Assembly (NCBI RefSeq): GCF_000281045.1
Contig: NW_008246094.1
Coordinates: 229,166 to 293,165 of the forward strand
DNA: 64,000 nt
Direction of reading: 5' to 3'
From: Saprolegnia diclina VS20
Lineage: Eukaryota; Oomycota; Saprolegniomycetes; Saprolegniales; Saprolegniaceae
The notes below the pieces were generated by a model. The model was not told the origin of the DNA and did no database searches. It saw only the letters and a list, made by a program, of their open reading frames with translations. Position numbers and translations under genes: made by a program. This document shows, one piece after another, positions 12,199 through 21,673 of the stretch; positions within the stretch are counted from its first letter, which is position 1; every line of letters starts with the position of its first letter.

Positions 12199-12528
12199 AT
12201 GCATCCAACGACCTCTGCGCTCTGCGACCGCCTCCTCTACAGCTCGGACGACGACAGCGACGACCATTTGACGACTGTCGCCACCAAGTCGCTCGGCGAA
12301 CTGCTAGAGATTCCGCTCGACCTCCCGCGCGACTCGCCGCAAGCCGACCGCCGGCCCGCGCTCGAATGCCCCGTCTGCCTCGACGCGGTCTGCAAGCCCG
12401 TCGCCACCAAGTGCGGCCACGTCTTTTGCGACGAGTGCCTCATGCAAGCGCTGCAGCGCGCCAAGCACAAGTGCCCCGTGTGCCGACGTCGCGTGACCCG
12501 CAACCAGCTCCTGCGGCTCTTTATTTAA
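12199..12528 (+). CDS. small RING-finger protein, probable E3 ubiquitin ligase
   Basis: A 109-aa single-exon protein. The N-terminal half is acidic and serine-rich (YSSDDDSDDH). The C-terminal half is a complete C3HC4 RING: CPVC, then CKPVATKCGHVFCDECL, then KCPVCRRR, with all eight zinc ligands present. The order and spacing resemble the C-terminal RING of RNF4/RNF125-type ligases. Family knowledge: such RINGs recruit a ubiquitin-loaded E2. No SUMO-interaction motif is clear, so a SUMO-targeted role cannot be claimed. The stop lies 4 bp from the stop of the opposite-strand GCP6-like gene, so the two transcripts must overlap at their 3' ends. Confidence 0.85.
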   Translation: MHPTTSALCDRLLYSSDDDSDDHLTTVATKSLGELLEIPLDLPRDSPQADRRPALECPVCLDAVCKPVATKCGHVFCDECLMQALQRAKHKCPVCRRRVTRNQLLRLFI

Positions 12529-12532
12529 GCAC

Positions 12533-15500
12533 TCAACTACCATAGTAGCCATTCCAGTTGAGCTGCAAGAGCAAGTCCTACGCGACGCATGGCACCGCCC
12601 AACCAAATGCTGCAAACGTACCTCGACAAACGCCGACGCATGGCCGTCGCACTCGCGCTGATGCCGCAGCGCATCGCAGAGCGCGATTGCGTCGCCGTCA
12701 TGGTCCTGCGCTGCATCCAGCACGTGCAGCAAGAGCTCTTTGGTGTGGTCAGGTGTAGCGATCGACCCGAGCTGCAGCTGCGTGCACATGATCGAGAGTC
12801 GCGTCAAGCACGTTTGCACTGCCGTCTGCACGGCGGCCGCGCCGCGGGTTAGAAAACACCTACTCCAACCGGGGTTCGAAGTGCGCATTTTCACAAGGTA
12901 TACCGCGCCAGGAGAGTCGCCACGTAGGCGTCGTGGCGTGCCTGCAGGGCCATCGTGTCAGTTGCTGTCGCCACGGCCTCGCGGAGCGCATGCCACTCAT
13001 GAACGAGCACCTAATTTGCATCGTCGCCCAGTAAGCGGTACCCTCTGCTACCTGGGACGTGTAGCTGTGCAACGTGGCAGCGACGTGGTGCTGACAGTAG
13101 AGCGCGCGATCGATCGCCCGACGCTCTTGCAGCGCCAGCTGCACGCGCGTGAGCAGCCAGCGCAAGCGGCGGCGAGCGTTGTGGAGTTGGGCCAACGTCG
13201 CTTTGAGTTGAAAGAGGAACCGGTGGACCTCGACGTACTTGGCCACCGCCGACGGCGGTAAGAAGAGGGTGAGGGCGTCCGGCATGACGTACGTCGGCGT
13301 CAGCGTCACAACAAAGGACGCAACCGACACACTCATCGCATGCGGCGCCAGCACTAGAAGCACAACGTGTCCGATGAACACATAAACTGTACGACGTACG
13401 GGACGTGAGCGTCGACGACGACGCGTAGGCAAAGCGCCCGGGCACCCGCGGTGTGTACGAAGCCTCGGTCATGGCACTCGCCATCGCGTCGTTGAGCACG
13501 TCAGGCGCGCCCCACTGCACTTTGGCATGGTCCAGACCGTCCACCACAGTTTTGATAAACATGTCGACCCAGAGACCTACAATACTCCACATCACCAAAG
13601 CGGCGAGCCAAGTGCGCACCGCCCGAGAGGAGCATGGTGTCATGCAAGGTCGCGAGGTGGTCGACCAACCGCATGTCGTCCCGGAGGGCGTCGAGGGCGA
13701 CGGCGCCGACGAGCGCCCGGAACCCGCGGATCGGTGCATCGAGGCTTGCGACAAGTAGCGTGTCGATCGGCGCAAATGCATCTGGCTAAACCCCGCAAAA
13801 TGTTAGGTTTTCGCGCTTTTTTCCCAACATTTTCAGCTTTTTTCAGCATTTTCAGAGGTGCAAACTCGACGTACCTCGTGGCCGAGCAGCTGCGTGTACA
13901 GGGCGGCCATCGTCGCCATCTCGAGGGGGGCGACCGTGCGCGGAAGAAGCTCGGTGCTCGCGTACGCCTGCGCCATGGACGCTCGCGCCAGCTTCCATTG
14001 CAGCCACTGGCGGGACGTGCGAGGTGCGTCGGCCGTCGACGGCACTGATGGACGCTCACGGTCGACGGTGCCGCCCGTGGTAGGGCCGCGTAGCAGCGCG
14101 CCGACCGAGTCTTTGCCGCCGCCCGCCGGCTGCAAGATGCGGACGCTCGATTTGGCCATCGACAACGACGTGAACTGTGCGTAGAGCGTGTCGGCGACGT
14201 CGTTGCCATCGCCGCCGGGCGCTTGCTGCACGCGCACCTGACTGCGTATGGACGCCACGTCGTTGTCAGGACGACGCGTCGTGTCCAGGACGTCGGCCAT
14301 GTCGTCACTGACGCCGCCAGGTGCCGACGAGAGCACGCGAACACCCGGCCGGTACGACGATTCGGTGGCGTCGGCGCCGGCGTAGAGCATGTGCCACATA
14401 TCCGAGCCGCTCCCGCCCGGCTCTTGCGAGACTTTGACCTGGGATCGCAGCGGTCGCGCCGTATCGTCGTCGTCGGTGCTCGGGTAGAGAAGCGCGGCGG
14501 CGTCGCCACCGCCACCGCCGGGCACCTGCAGCACCTTGATTCCTCGTACGACGGCGGTTAGGGCTGCGTCGGTGCCGTATATAGCGTCGGCTGCGTCATC
14601 GCCACCGCCGCCGGGTTCTCGCAAGACGCGCACCGACGCCACCTCGTCGCACGTTGCGTTTGCACCCTCGTAGAGTGCGCTGGCTGCCGCGTCGCCGCCG
14701 CCACCGGGGACGTGGAGCACCTTGATCGTCGCCACGAGGTCGTCGACCGCGGTATCGCCACGGTACATGGCCTCGGCCGCCTGCTCACCGCACCCGCCGG
14801 GCGCTTGCTGCACGCGAATATGCGCAAACGACGCAGCGAGCGCGTCGTCGTCGTCACGATTGCCGTAGAGAATGTGCTTGGCGTCGTCGCCACCGCCACC
14901 CGGCGCGCGCAACACCCGCACCGAGCTCGATGCACCTGTCGTGCTTTCGGTAATCGGGATAACGACACCGTCGCTGTGTCCACCCGGTGCCTGCAGCACT
15001 TTGATGCGCGTCACTGGGACCTCGCCACTCGACGCGCCGCTGTCTTGGCGGGATGTAGCCGCAAGCAAGTCGTCATAGGGATGGCTCGTGGAGGCTCCTT
15101 GCGTAGCTACACATTGTTGCAATTCGAACTGACATCGAAGAGACGCCAATACCGTGCAGCCACGTGGCAGCATCTGCGCTCAAAAGCGCGTCGAGCTGGA
15201 GACTGGCGACTTGCTTGCGCGCCAGCCGGGCTTGTCGCCAGAGCTGCACGCGGTGGCGGTGCTCCGCGCGCTCCATCAAATCGGCGTAGCTACAGACAAC
15301 CGCTTCATTGTGTTGCCAACCACAAGAGCGGCGTACATGGCCACGATGGTATCCTTGTCGGTTGCAAACTTGGCTGCGTCGCGGGCGGCTTGCGCGTCTG
15401 CCGCGCGCGCGTCGTCGGCTTGGACTTTGGCGGCCGTTGCACGCGCCAGCGTCGCGTCGGCCGCGATCTGCGCATCGAGCAGCTCTTTCTGAAGCGCTTG

Positions 15501-18216
15501 GCGCGCTTTGCGCAGCTGCTTCTGCCGCAATGCGTCCTAGATGAGCGGTATACCCTCTGCGATCGTGCCGTGGTGCGTACGTCCAAGGCCGACGTCTTGG
15601 CGCGTTCATCCCGCGGCGCACGCTGCATGGCCACGATGGCATCAGCGAGCGCCTGCAGTCGTGCCTGCTTGAGTGTCGCGACGCGGGCTTGGCACGCATC
15701 GAGGTGCGCTGCATGGCGCGCTTGGGCGGCTTGGATCGCGACGATGCTGGTCTCGATGCGCAGCGGCTCATACGTCGCCTATACGCTGGCATGAGCATGT
15801 CTTGACCGACCAGCGTACGGTGAGTAGGCCGTAGAGCGTTGGCGCCATGGCCTGGACAAGCCGAAGGAGGGTGCGGGACTCGGCAATCGACTCGACCCAT
15901 CTGTCGTACTTGGCCAAGCAGTGCGGCAAGCGCTACGTACCAAGCGTGCTTAGAACGAGCCTCACCGAGACAACAACGTACGCCGTCCAGTTCTTCGTCG
16001 CCGACGAAGAGCGCGCGCGAGAGCGATGCGAGGTACGGTGCACTGAGCGCTGTAAAGAGCCACATGTACAGCGTCGTCGTCGGCGGCGCGCAGATCTGGC
16101 CGAGCACGAGCTTGTCGTACACGTGATCGAGAAACGCGCCGTCCGATGACGGCAGCGCGTCAAGCACCGGTCGGCCAATCGCATCGGCGTACTCGCACGG
16201 GCCGACCCAGAGCGTGTCGTCGTCACAGCAAAACACGGACGCCATGACAGCGGCGCCATCACAGAGCGCCCGCGTCGTCGTCAGCAGCGCAAGCACGGTC
16301 GGTGCGTGGACGTCGAGCAGATACGCCTACGCCGCATCGATCCACGCTACAAGTAGGGCGACGAGCGTACTTGCTGCGCCGCCAAGAACGTATGCAGGCA
16401 CTCGGCCAGCGCCAGCCGCTGCCGACCGCACAGTGCGTCAGCCAGCGCTTGTAAGCGAACGACGTACGTCGCGGTCGTCGCCAATGTCTACGGCACATCC
16501 TACAGCGTAAGTGGACGCGGAAGAGCCGACTCTACCGTCAAAAGCGATCGCAAATTGCGGGAGACTGCGCCGTGCAAGCGCAGCTCCTCCGACACAACGC
16601 ACATGCTCATGGTGTCCCGCCGCACGGCGAACAAGTCGGACGGCGTGCCTTGCAGCGCCAGCAGCACGGCCTACGCAGCGGTCATCCCCATATACGCCAA
16701 CATTGGCTCGTACGTCGATGACGCGGGTCGCGTGGACGCGCACGACATGGCACAGCGCGTCATGCCCGCCGTACACGTCCTCTTCGTACAGACCGCGGCC
16801 GAGTCGAAGCATGCTCCGTGGCGTGGACGTTGAGGTGTGCGGACCAAGCTCTTCCCACGCCGACACGCCTGTCCGTCCTGTTGGTATCGCAGTCTCGGCG
16901 CTGGCCTCGCACCACAGGTCTCTCTCGGGCGACGAAGTGATCGGGATGTGCACAGTGCGCTGCTGCTGCGAAAAGAGCAGCTCGGGCGCGTCCCGCGGTG
17001 TACTCGACGCTATCGGCTTGGGTCGATGGCGCGGCTGTGGTCCTTGAAGCCGCTTGGGCATGAGTTCGTGGCCCGTCCTACACTGCTCCGTTAGCACTGA
17101 CTCGAGACGCAAAGAGGACAGTGCGACGTACAAGAGCGCGCTTTGGACCATGTCGGGGGCGGTCTCGGCCAGCGTCGGCAGCGCCATCGAGATCTACCAA
17201 CCCTGTTTGTCCGGCTGGTGACAGGCAGATGCGGCGACGCACCTCGAAGCGCTCGAGCTGCGCGTCCGACCGGTGAAAGGTCGTGTGGTGGAGTGCGCCA
17301 AAGAGCGAGGACGGCGCTGTCACCTGGTCACGCCACACGTCGCTCTGCACATCGCTCTTGCCCGGCACGGCCGTGAACGCCGTCACAAGTGCGTCCCTAA
17401 GCAGGGCGAGATGGTGACATGCATCGAGTGGCAAGAATGACACACGCCTCGTCATCGTTGGCCACGAAGGGCGTGTCGCCATAGAGACGTGTGGGATCGA
17501 CAAGGAGTCCAACGTTGCTTTGGACGATGGCCTCGCCGCGGCGCAGGTTGGAGATCGTGTTGGGCGTCGTGGGCTGGGCGCGCAAGAGCTAGGACGGTCA
17601 CCCATTATCATCCACTGCCAGATGTAGGTGCATGTACTTGAATCGTAGATGGGCCGAGGCAGCACTCGGTAAAGGTCGTTCCATCGTGACCGCCCGCGAG
17701 CGCGAGGAGGACGCGGAGCACGCCCGGCATGTCGATGGTCGAGGCAGCCAGGCGACGCTCTGCACAGCATAGGTGTTATCGATGGGAATGACAAGTGGAA
17801 GCGCGTACCATGCAGGCAGGAATCGACGATGGCCTCGATGCCATCCGCCATGAGCGCCCTATGCAAGTGATGCCGATGAGCCATCGTCGCGGTGCATGCG
17901 TCGTACAGGTCGCGCTCGCGAAGGCAGTAGGCTAACGACGCCGCCTTGCGCTGCACGTGCGCTTGGGCCATGTCGGCGACCACGATCTCGCTGGCCGTCG
18001 CGAGCTAAGGCGGAGATGACGCTTCAAGCTCGACAGTGTAGAACGTACATGCGTAAAGAGCAAGACGTCCATCTCGTGGCGGACGTCGCGCAGCCGGCGG
18101 CATGGCACAGTCGGCTACGTAGCGGTGCATGAGGTACGAGGCCATTCGTTCCTCTGAGCTACCTCGGCCAGCGTCCGCAGCTGCTGGACGAGCCCGACGA
18201 CGCTCCGCTCGTGCAT
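12533..18216 (-). CDS. TUBGCP6: gamma-tubulin complex component, GCP6-like, with internal PGG repeats
   Basis: A gene of about 18 short exons that join in frame across 43-88 nt introns, from MHERSVVGLVQQL (ATG 18214-18216) to NWNGYYGS and a TGA at 12533-12535. The N-terminal part carries GRIP1 features: AVLLALQGTPSDLFAV and VVSEELRLHGAVSRNLRSL (about 16.55-16.7 kb), then GAFLDHVYDKLVLGQI and LFTALSAPYLASLSRALFVG (about 16.0-16.15 kb). A charged coiled coil (15.3-15.7 kb) leads into ten repeats with core RVLQAPGGGGDDA (14.08-15.02 kb). The C-terminal GRIP2 part follows: HLATLHDTMLLSGG, DMFIKTVVDGLDHAKVQWG.PDVLNDA, TLTPTYVMPDALTLF, SQVLVHEWHALREAV and LLLQLNWNGYY. Family knowledge: GCPs build the gamma-tubulin ring complex that nucleates microtubules, and animal GCP6 also has a large repeat-bearing insertion between its two GRIP regions. 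GCP5 is the alternative, but the insertion favours GCP6. Confidence 0.8.
14080..15020 (-). repeat. ten SPIRAL1-like PGG repeats inside the GCP6-like gene
   Basis: Ten units of roughly 26-36 aa lie in one exon. The conserved core is [SA]-[VI]-[RK]-V-L-x-x-P-G-G-G-G-D-x-A-x-x-x-L-Y-G, followed by a variable acidic spacer. The core resembles the C-terminal motif of plant SPIRAL1 (KVHAAPGGGSSLDYLFTGG) and of animal Jupiter/HN1 proteins. DNA copies are diverged, so this is an old, maintained repeat and not a recent expansion. Confidence 0.85.
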
Positions 18217-18719
18217 GGCTGGCGTCTTTATCCGGAGAATTCGGATACCGACGGGTTAAGTAGCGTGGGTTTAGACACATCAACTTCAAGCCAAGAACGT
18301 GAGCCATTTGCATGAAGATCCTTACTGCTCGGGTTCTCGAGCTACGAGCCCCTTACCTTAAGGGGCTCTAGACCTTTGTTAAGGTGATCAAGGGACCAAG
18401 GACTAGAGTCGAGATGGACGGCCTTGCTATTATACTAGTAGCTCATTGGATGATTGAGTTCGAAATGTGCCTATTTTTAGCCAATCCGTGACAGTAACGT
18501 TCGTGGTACACCCCCTACTCTCGTCTCCGCCGCGCAACTTGATGACTGTATTGGCCGATTTAAGAGGGGCCCCCTAGACTGCTCACCTCGCGCTGGCTCA
18601 TTCGCTTCGCGGTTCATGACGAAAGATGTCGGAGGAAGGAACGTCATCATCGCAAGCGCGAAGCCGATACCGTAAGAAGCCAGCGACCAAAGGTAGACGC
18701 TGTATGTGAGCAGTCGCTC
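18217..18719. other. intergenic region, divergent promoters
   Basis: Between the divergent GCP6-like gene and the small basic protein gene. It contains the hairpin at 18346-18368. A possible 5' exon of the next gene (MSEEGTSSSQARSRYRKK, from about 18626) could not be joined in frame. Confidence 0.4.
18346..18368. repeat. perfect 10-bp inverted repeat (hairpin)
   Basis: GAGCCCCTTA and its exact reverse complement are separated by 3 bp. Function unknown; it lies about 130 bp upstream of the GCP6-like start codon. Confidence 0.85.
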
Positions 18720-19097
18720 ATGCAGGTCGTAGTCGACGACGCTGCCGACCCGCGGCTGTACGTGCCGGCGGCCCCGCCCAAGACGACGCCCCGCCGCAAG
18801 CCCACCAAGCAGACCAAGAAGATTAAGGAGAACGAGCTCGCTGACCGCATGCAGCAAGCCATGTCGATGGACGACCACGAGATCGTTGAGTCGCGCAAGA
18901 GCCGCGCCACGCATCTGCAAAAAGATCGCAAGCACCGCAAGACGACCGAGGACGAGCGCAAGAAGCGCGAGCATGCGCAAGCGCTCATGATCCAGCGCGT
19001 CGAGAAGGAGACGGTCGAGAAGCTCGTGCGCGCCGAAGTCATGTTTTCGCTCTTGCAGGAGCACAAGCAGACCAAGCCGCCGACCAAGACCACGTAA
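18720..19097 (+). CDS. small lysine-rich coiled-coil protein, unknown function
   Basis: A 125-aa open frame with coherent codon use. A proline- and lysine-rich stretch (AAPPKTTPRRKPTKQTKK) is followed by a highly charged helix (MSMDDHEIVESRKSRATHL through RKKREHAQALMIQRVEK to EVMFSLLQEHKQ). I do not recognise a family. The helix suggests a structural or ribonucleoprotein-associated role, which is a guess. The first ATG is at 18720, but VVVDDAADPRLYVP may be preceded by an upstream exon. The stop lies just over 110 bp before the next gene on the same strand. Confidence 0.6.
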   Translation: MQVVVDDAADPRLYVPAAPPKTTPRRKPTKQTKKIKENELADRMQQAMSMDDHEIVESRKSRATHLQKDRKHRKTTEDERKKREHAQALMIQRVEKETVEKLVRAEVMFSLLQEHKQTKPPTKTT

Positions 19098-19211
19098 AGC
19101 GCCTTGAACCCATGCCAATATGCTCACCGTCGTGCACGTAGCTCGCCGACGACGCATGCAACAACCCGCCCGCACGACGAAGGGTATCCGTTTGGCTTCA
19201 ACCCTGCGGGC

Positions 19212-21663
19212 ATGCAGCCCGATGAGCTGCTGTCGCTCCTCAAGCGCTGGGAAGAGCACTTGAAGCGTCTCCTCGGGTCGCCCCGCACGTACGCTACCTT
19301 GTCTCGCCTGCGCTCAAATGGTCTAGGCCGCAACCGTACGCGATCGTCAGCGACCACGAGCGTGGCATCAACTGCCTTCGCTTGGCGAGCCGCGACGCCT
19401 ACGTCGAGCTGCTGCTCCGCCACCCCGACACCGCCCGGCGCATGGTACGACACACGCTCTCCTTCGTCACGAGTCGCTCATGCCATCCGTGTCTCAACAG
19501 GACGTCAACGAGCGCCTCTGGATGAATTGGTACCGCGAGATCGACGTGGCGCAAGCTGCGTTCCGGGCCAACGGAGCGTCGCTGCCGGTGCGTGATGCGC
19601 TCTCCGCACTCCTCGCCACGTGCACGAGCTTCTACCACAAGCTGCTCGGTGCGCTCCAAGCCGCGTCGGCGGCGCCGCTCTTCGTGCATGCGACGCTCGT
19701 CGCGCTCGGCGACCTCTCGCGGTATGCGCAAGGCCTCTTGCCCAAGGGCAGCCGCAACTGGGCGCTGGCCGGTGTGCACTACAAGGAAGCGCTCTTGCAT
19801 TCGCCGTCGAACGGCAAGGTCTTCAACCAGCTCGCGCTTCTCGCCCTGCACAACAACAACAGCTTTGAGGCGTGCTACCTCTACGCGCGCAGCCTCGCCG
19901 TCACGACGCCGTTCCGCGCGCGCGACAACTTGATCACGACGCTCGCCAAAGCCGAAGAGGTCAAGCCGCGCCGCGAAGTGGACGGCCTCGGCGTCTTCAA
20001 AGCGCGCTTCTTGGTCGGCGCCTCGGTCCTCTACTCGGGCGTCGACGTGGTCGCGCGCGCCGACTTGTTTGCCGATTGCATCGACTCGCTCGCCGTCGTT
20101 CCATTTGGCGGCGCGTCCGCAAGCTCCCTCTTGCTGCAGACCACGCTCTTTGCCTTGTTTCTCGTCCACAACACCCAGGTATCAATCTATCAATCGATCA
20201 ATCGATCTGCTACGCGTGGATACTGATGGCATGGGGTGTAGGTTGCGATCGGGAGCCCCGGGATTCAAGACCCGTGCTTTGACACCGAGTGGCGCCGTTG
20301 GCGGGACCACGAAGTCGTGCACGTTGCGCTGCGCTTGAGCTTTGGCCTGACGAGCGGGCTGCTGCAAGCGATGGCGCGGTCGCCGACCGACGCGGTCCTC
20401 CAGACGTGTTTGCCGAGCGTCACGATCTTCCTCGACTGGCTGCGCAGCCACGCGTGGTTTCTCGAGTTTCGAGATCCGAGCGTCGACGCGCTGCAAACGT
20501 CGCTACTGCAGCTGTTGCCGGTGCTCCACGCAAAGAAGGACCCGCTCGTGCATGATCATTGGGACGGCCACCGGGCGCCCGTGCCCGAAGACCTCGAGCT
20601 CCGCGGTTTCCTTCCGTGCGCGGCTGCGCTCCACCGCCGCGTCGGCTCGGACAACCGCCTCGTCGACGTGCAAAACGCGCCGTTGTCACTCTACGTGGCG
20701 CGCGTCCTCGGCTTTCTCGATCTTGCGACCGACCTCGACTGGATGAAGCTGCCAATGGCCGCAGCGCGCGTGCCACCGTCGCTCTCGGTGGTGACGGCTC
20801 TCGACCGGCTCTGCCCGCAGTGCTCCAACTCGATTGTACGGTTGCCCTGCGGCTTTTGCGGCTACGACAGCGACGACGACGACGACGACGACGATGCATC
20901 GATCGAAGCGGAAGTGGCACCCCGCGTCTCGGCGCGCGCGCTCACGCCTGGTCGTGGCGTCCTTGCCAACGTCAACCTCAACGTCACCAAGCCTCCGAAG
21001 ACAAAGCGCCACGCCTCGCACATGCGGCACCGGTCGGCACCGACCTTTGCCGGTGGCGGGTACGCGTCACCGAACGACCCCAAGTGCCTCATCGTCGTCG
21101 ACGCGGCCAACGTGGCCATGCGGCACGGTCTCAACGCGCGCTTTTCGTGCGCCGGCATCCGGCTCGTCTTTGACTATTACATGGCGCGCGGCCACAAGGT
21201 GCTGGCGTTCTTACCCGACTACCTCCTCCGGTACGAGTCGGTGGGCGCGCAAAAGCGCATGGCGGGCGCGGGCTACGACGTGAGTCCGAGCAAGCTCCCG
21301 GACGACGTCGGCTTGCTTCAAAGTATGGTGCTCGAAGGGACCGTGATTGCGACTCCGCCGCAAGACTACGACGACTCGTACTGCATCCAGTACGCCGGGC
21401 GCCATGACGGCTGCGTCGTCACCAACGACCTCTTCCGCGACCACGTCGACGGTCTCCAGGGCAACGGCCAGACAAAGGCCGCGATGCGCCAATGGCTCTC
21501 AGCGCACTGCATCTCATTCACGTGGGTCGGCGACGAGTTCTTGCCCAACCCCGACTTTCGGTGCGTTCTTTAATTGCCGTCGACTCGTTCTTCAATGTCT
21601 GTGGCGATTTCTGAAATGGCTCGTAGGTTTCCCAAACCCGCGCCGCTCGACGATGCCATGTAG
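19212..21663 (+). CDS. EST1/SMG7-type TPR protein fused to Zc3h12a-like NYN ribonuclease
   Basis: Five or so exons; introns near 19.29, 19.45, 20.18-20.24 and 21.56-21.63 kb restore the frame. The N-terminal half matches the 14-3-3-like/EST1 region of SMG5/6/7: VHATLVALGDLSRY, NWALAGVHYKEALLHSPSNG, VFNQLALLALHNNNSFEAC, YARSLAVTTPFRARDNL. A CPQC..CGFC zinc-ribbon-like stretch and a poly-Asp run (20.82-20.90 kb) separate it from a C-terminal NYN domain of Regnase type: CLIVVDAANVAMRHG, FSCAGIRLVFDYYMARGHK, DDSYCIQYAGRHDGCVVTND, FRDHVDG. The acidic residues that coordinate metal in this nuclease family are present. Family knowledge: SMG6 joins an EST1 domain to a different PIN nuclease and cuts mRNAs in nonsense-mediated decay; Regnase-1 cuts stem-loop RNAs. 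The fusion implies an EST1-guided endonuclease. Ends FRFPKPAPLDDAM. The ATG at 19212 is a reasonable but uncertain start. Confidence 0.8.
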
Positions 21664-21673
21664 ATACTGATCA

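Noticed and set aside
12589-12852. Plus-strand 87-aa frame (MAPPNQMLQTYLDKRRR) beside the RING gene
   Set aside because: The minus strand here is the C-terminal exon pair of the GCP6-like gene (QTAVQTCLTRLSIMCTQLQL to LLLQLNWNGYYGS), which fits the family end and the splice sites better.
13600-13660. A 19-nt intron in the GCP6-like gene
   Set aside because: A 43-nt intron with donor GTGCGC and acceptor TTGTAG gives the same downstream frame and a better GCP match, in line with the other introns.
20237-20280. A tRNA-like GGGATTCAAGACCC segment
   Set aside because: No cloverleaf can be drawn, and the stretch is the start of an exon of the EST1-NYN gene.
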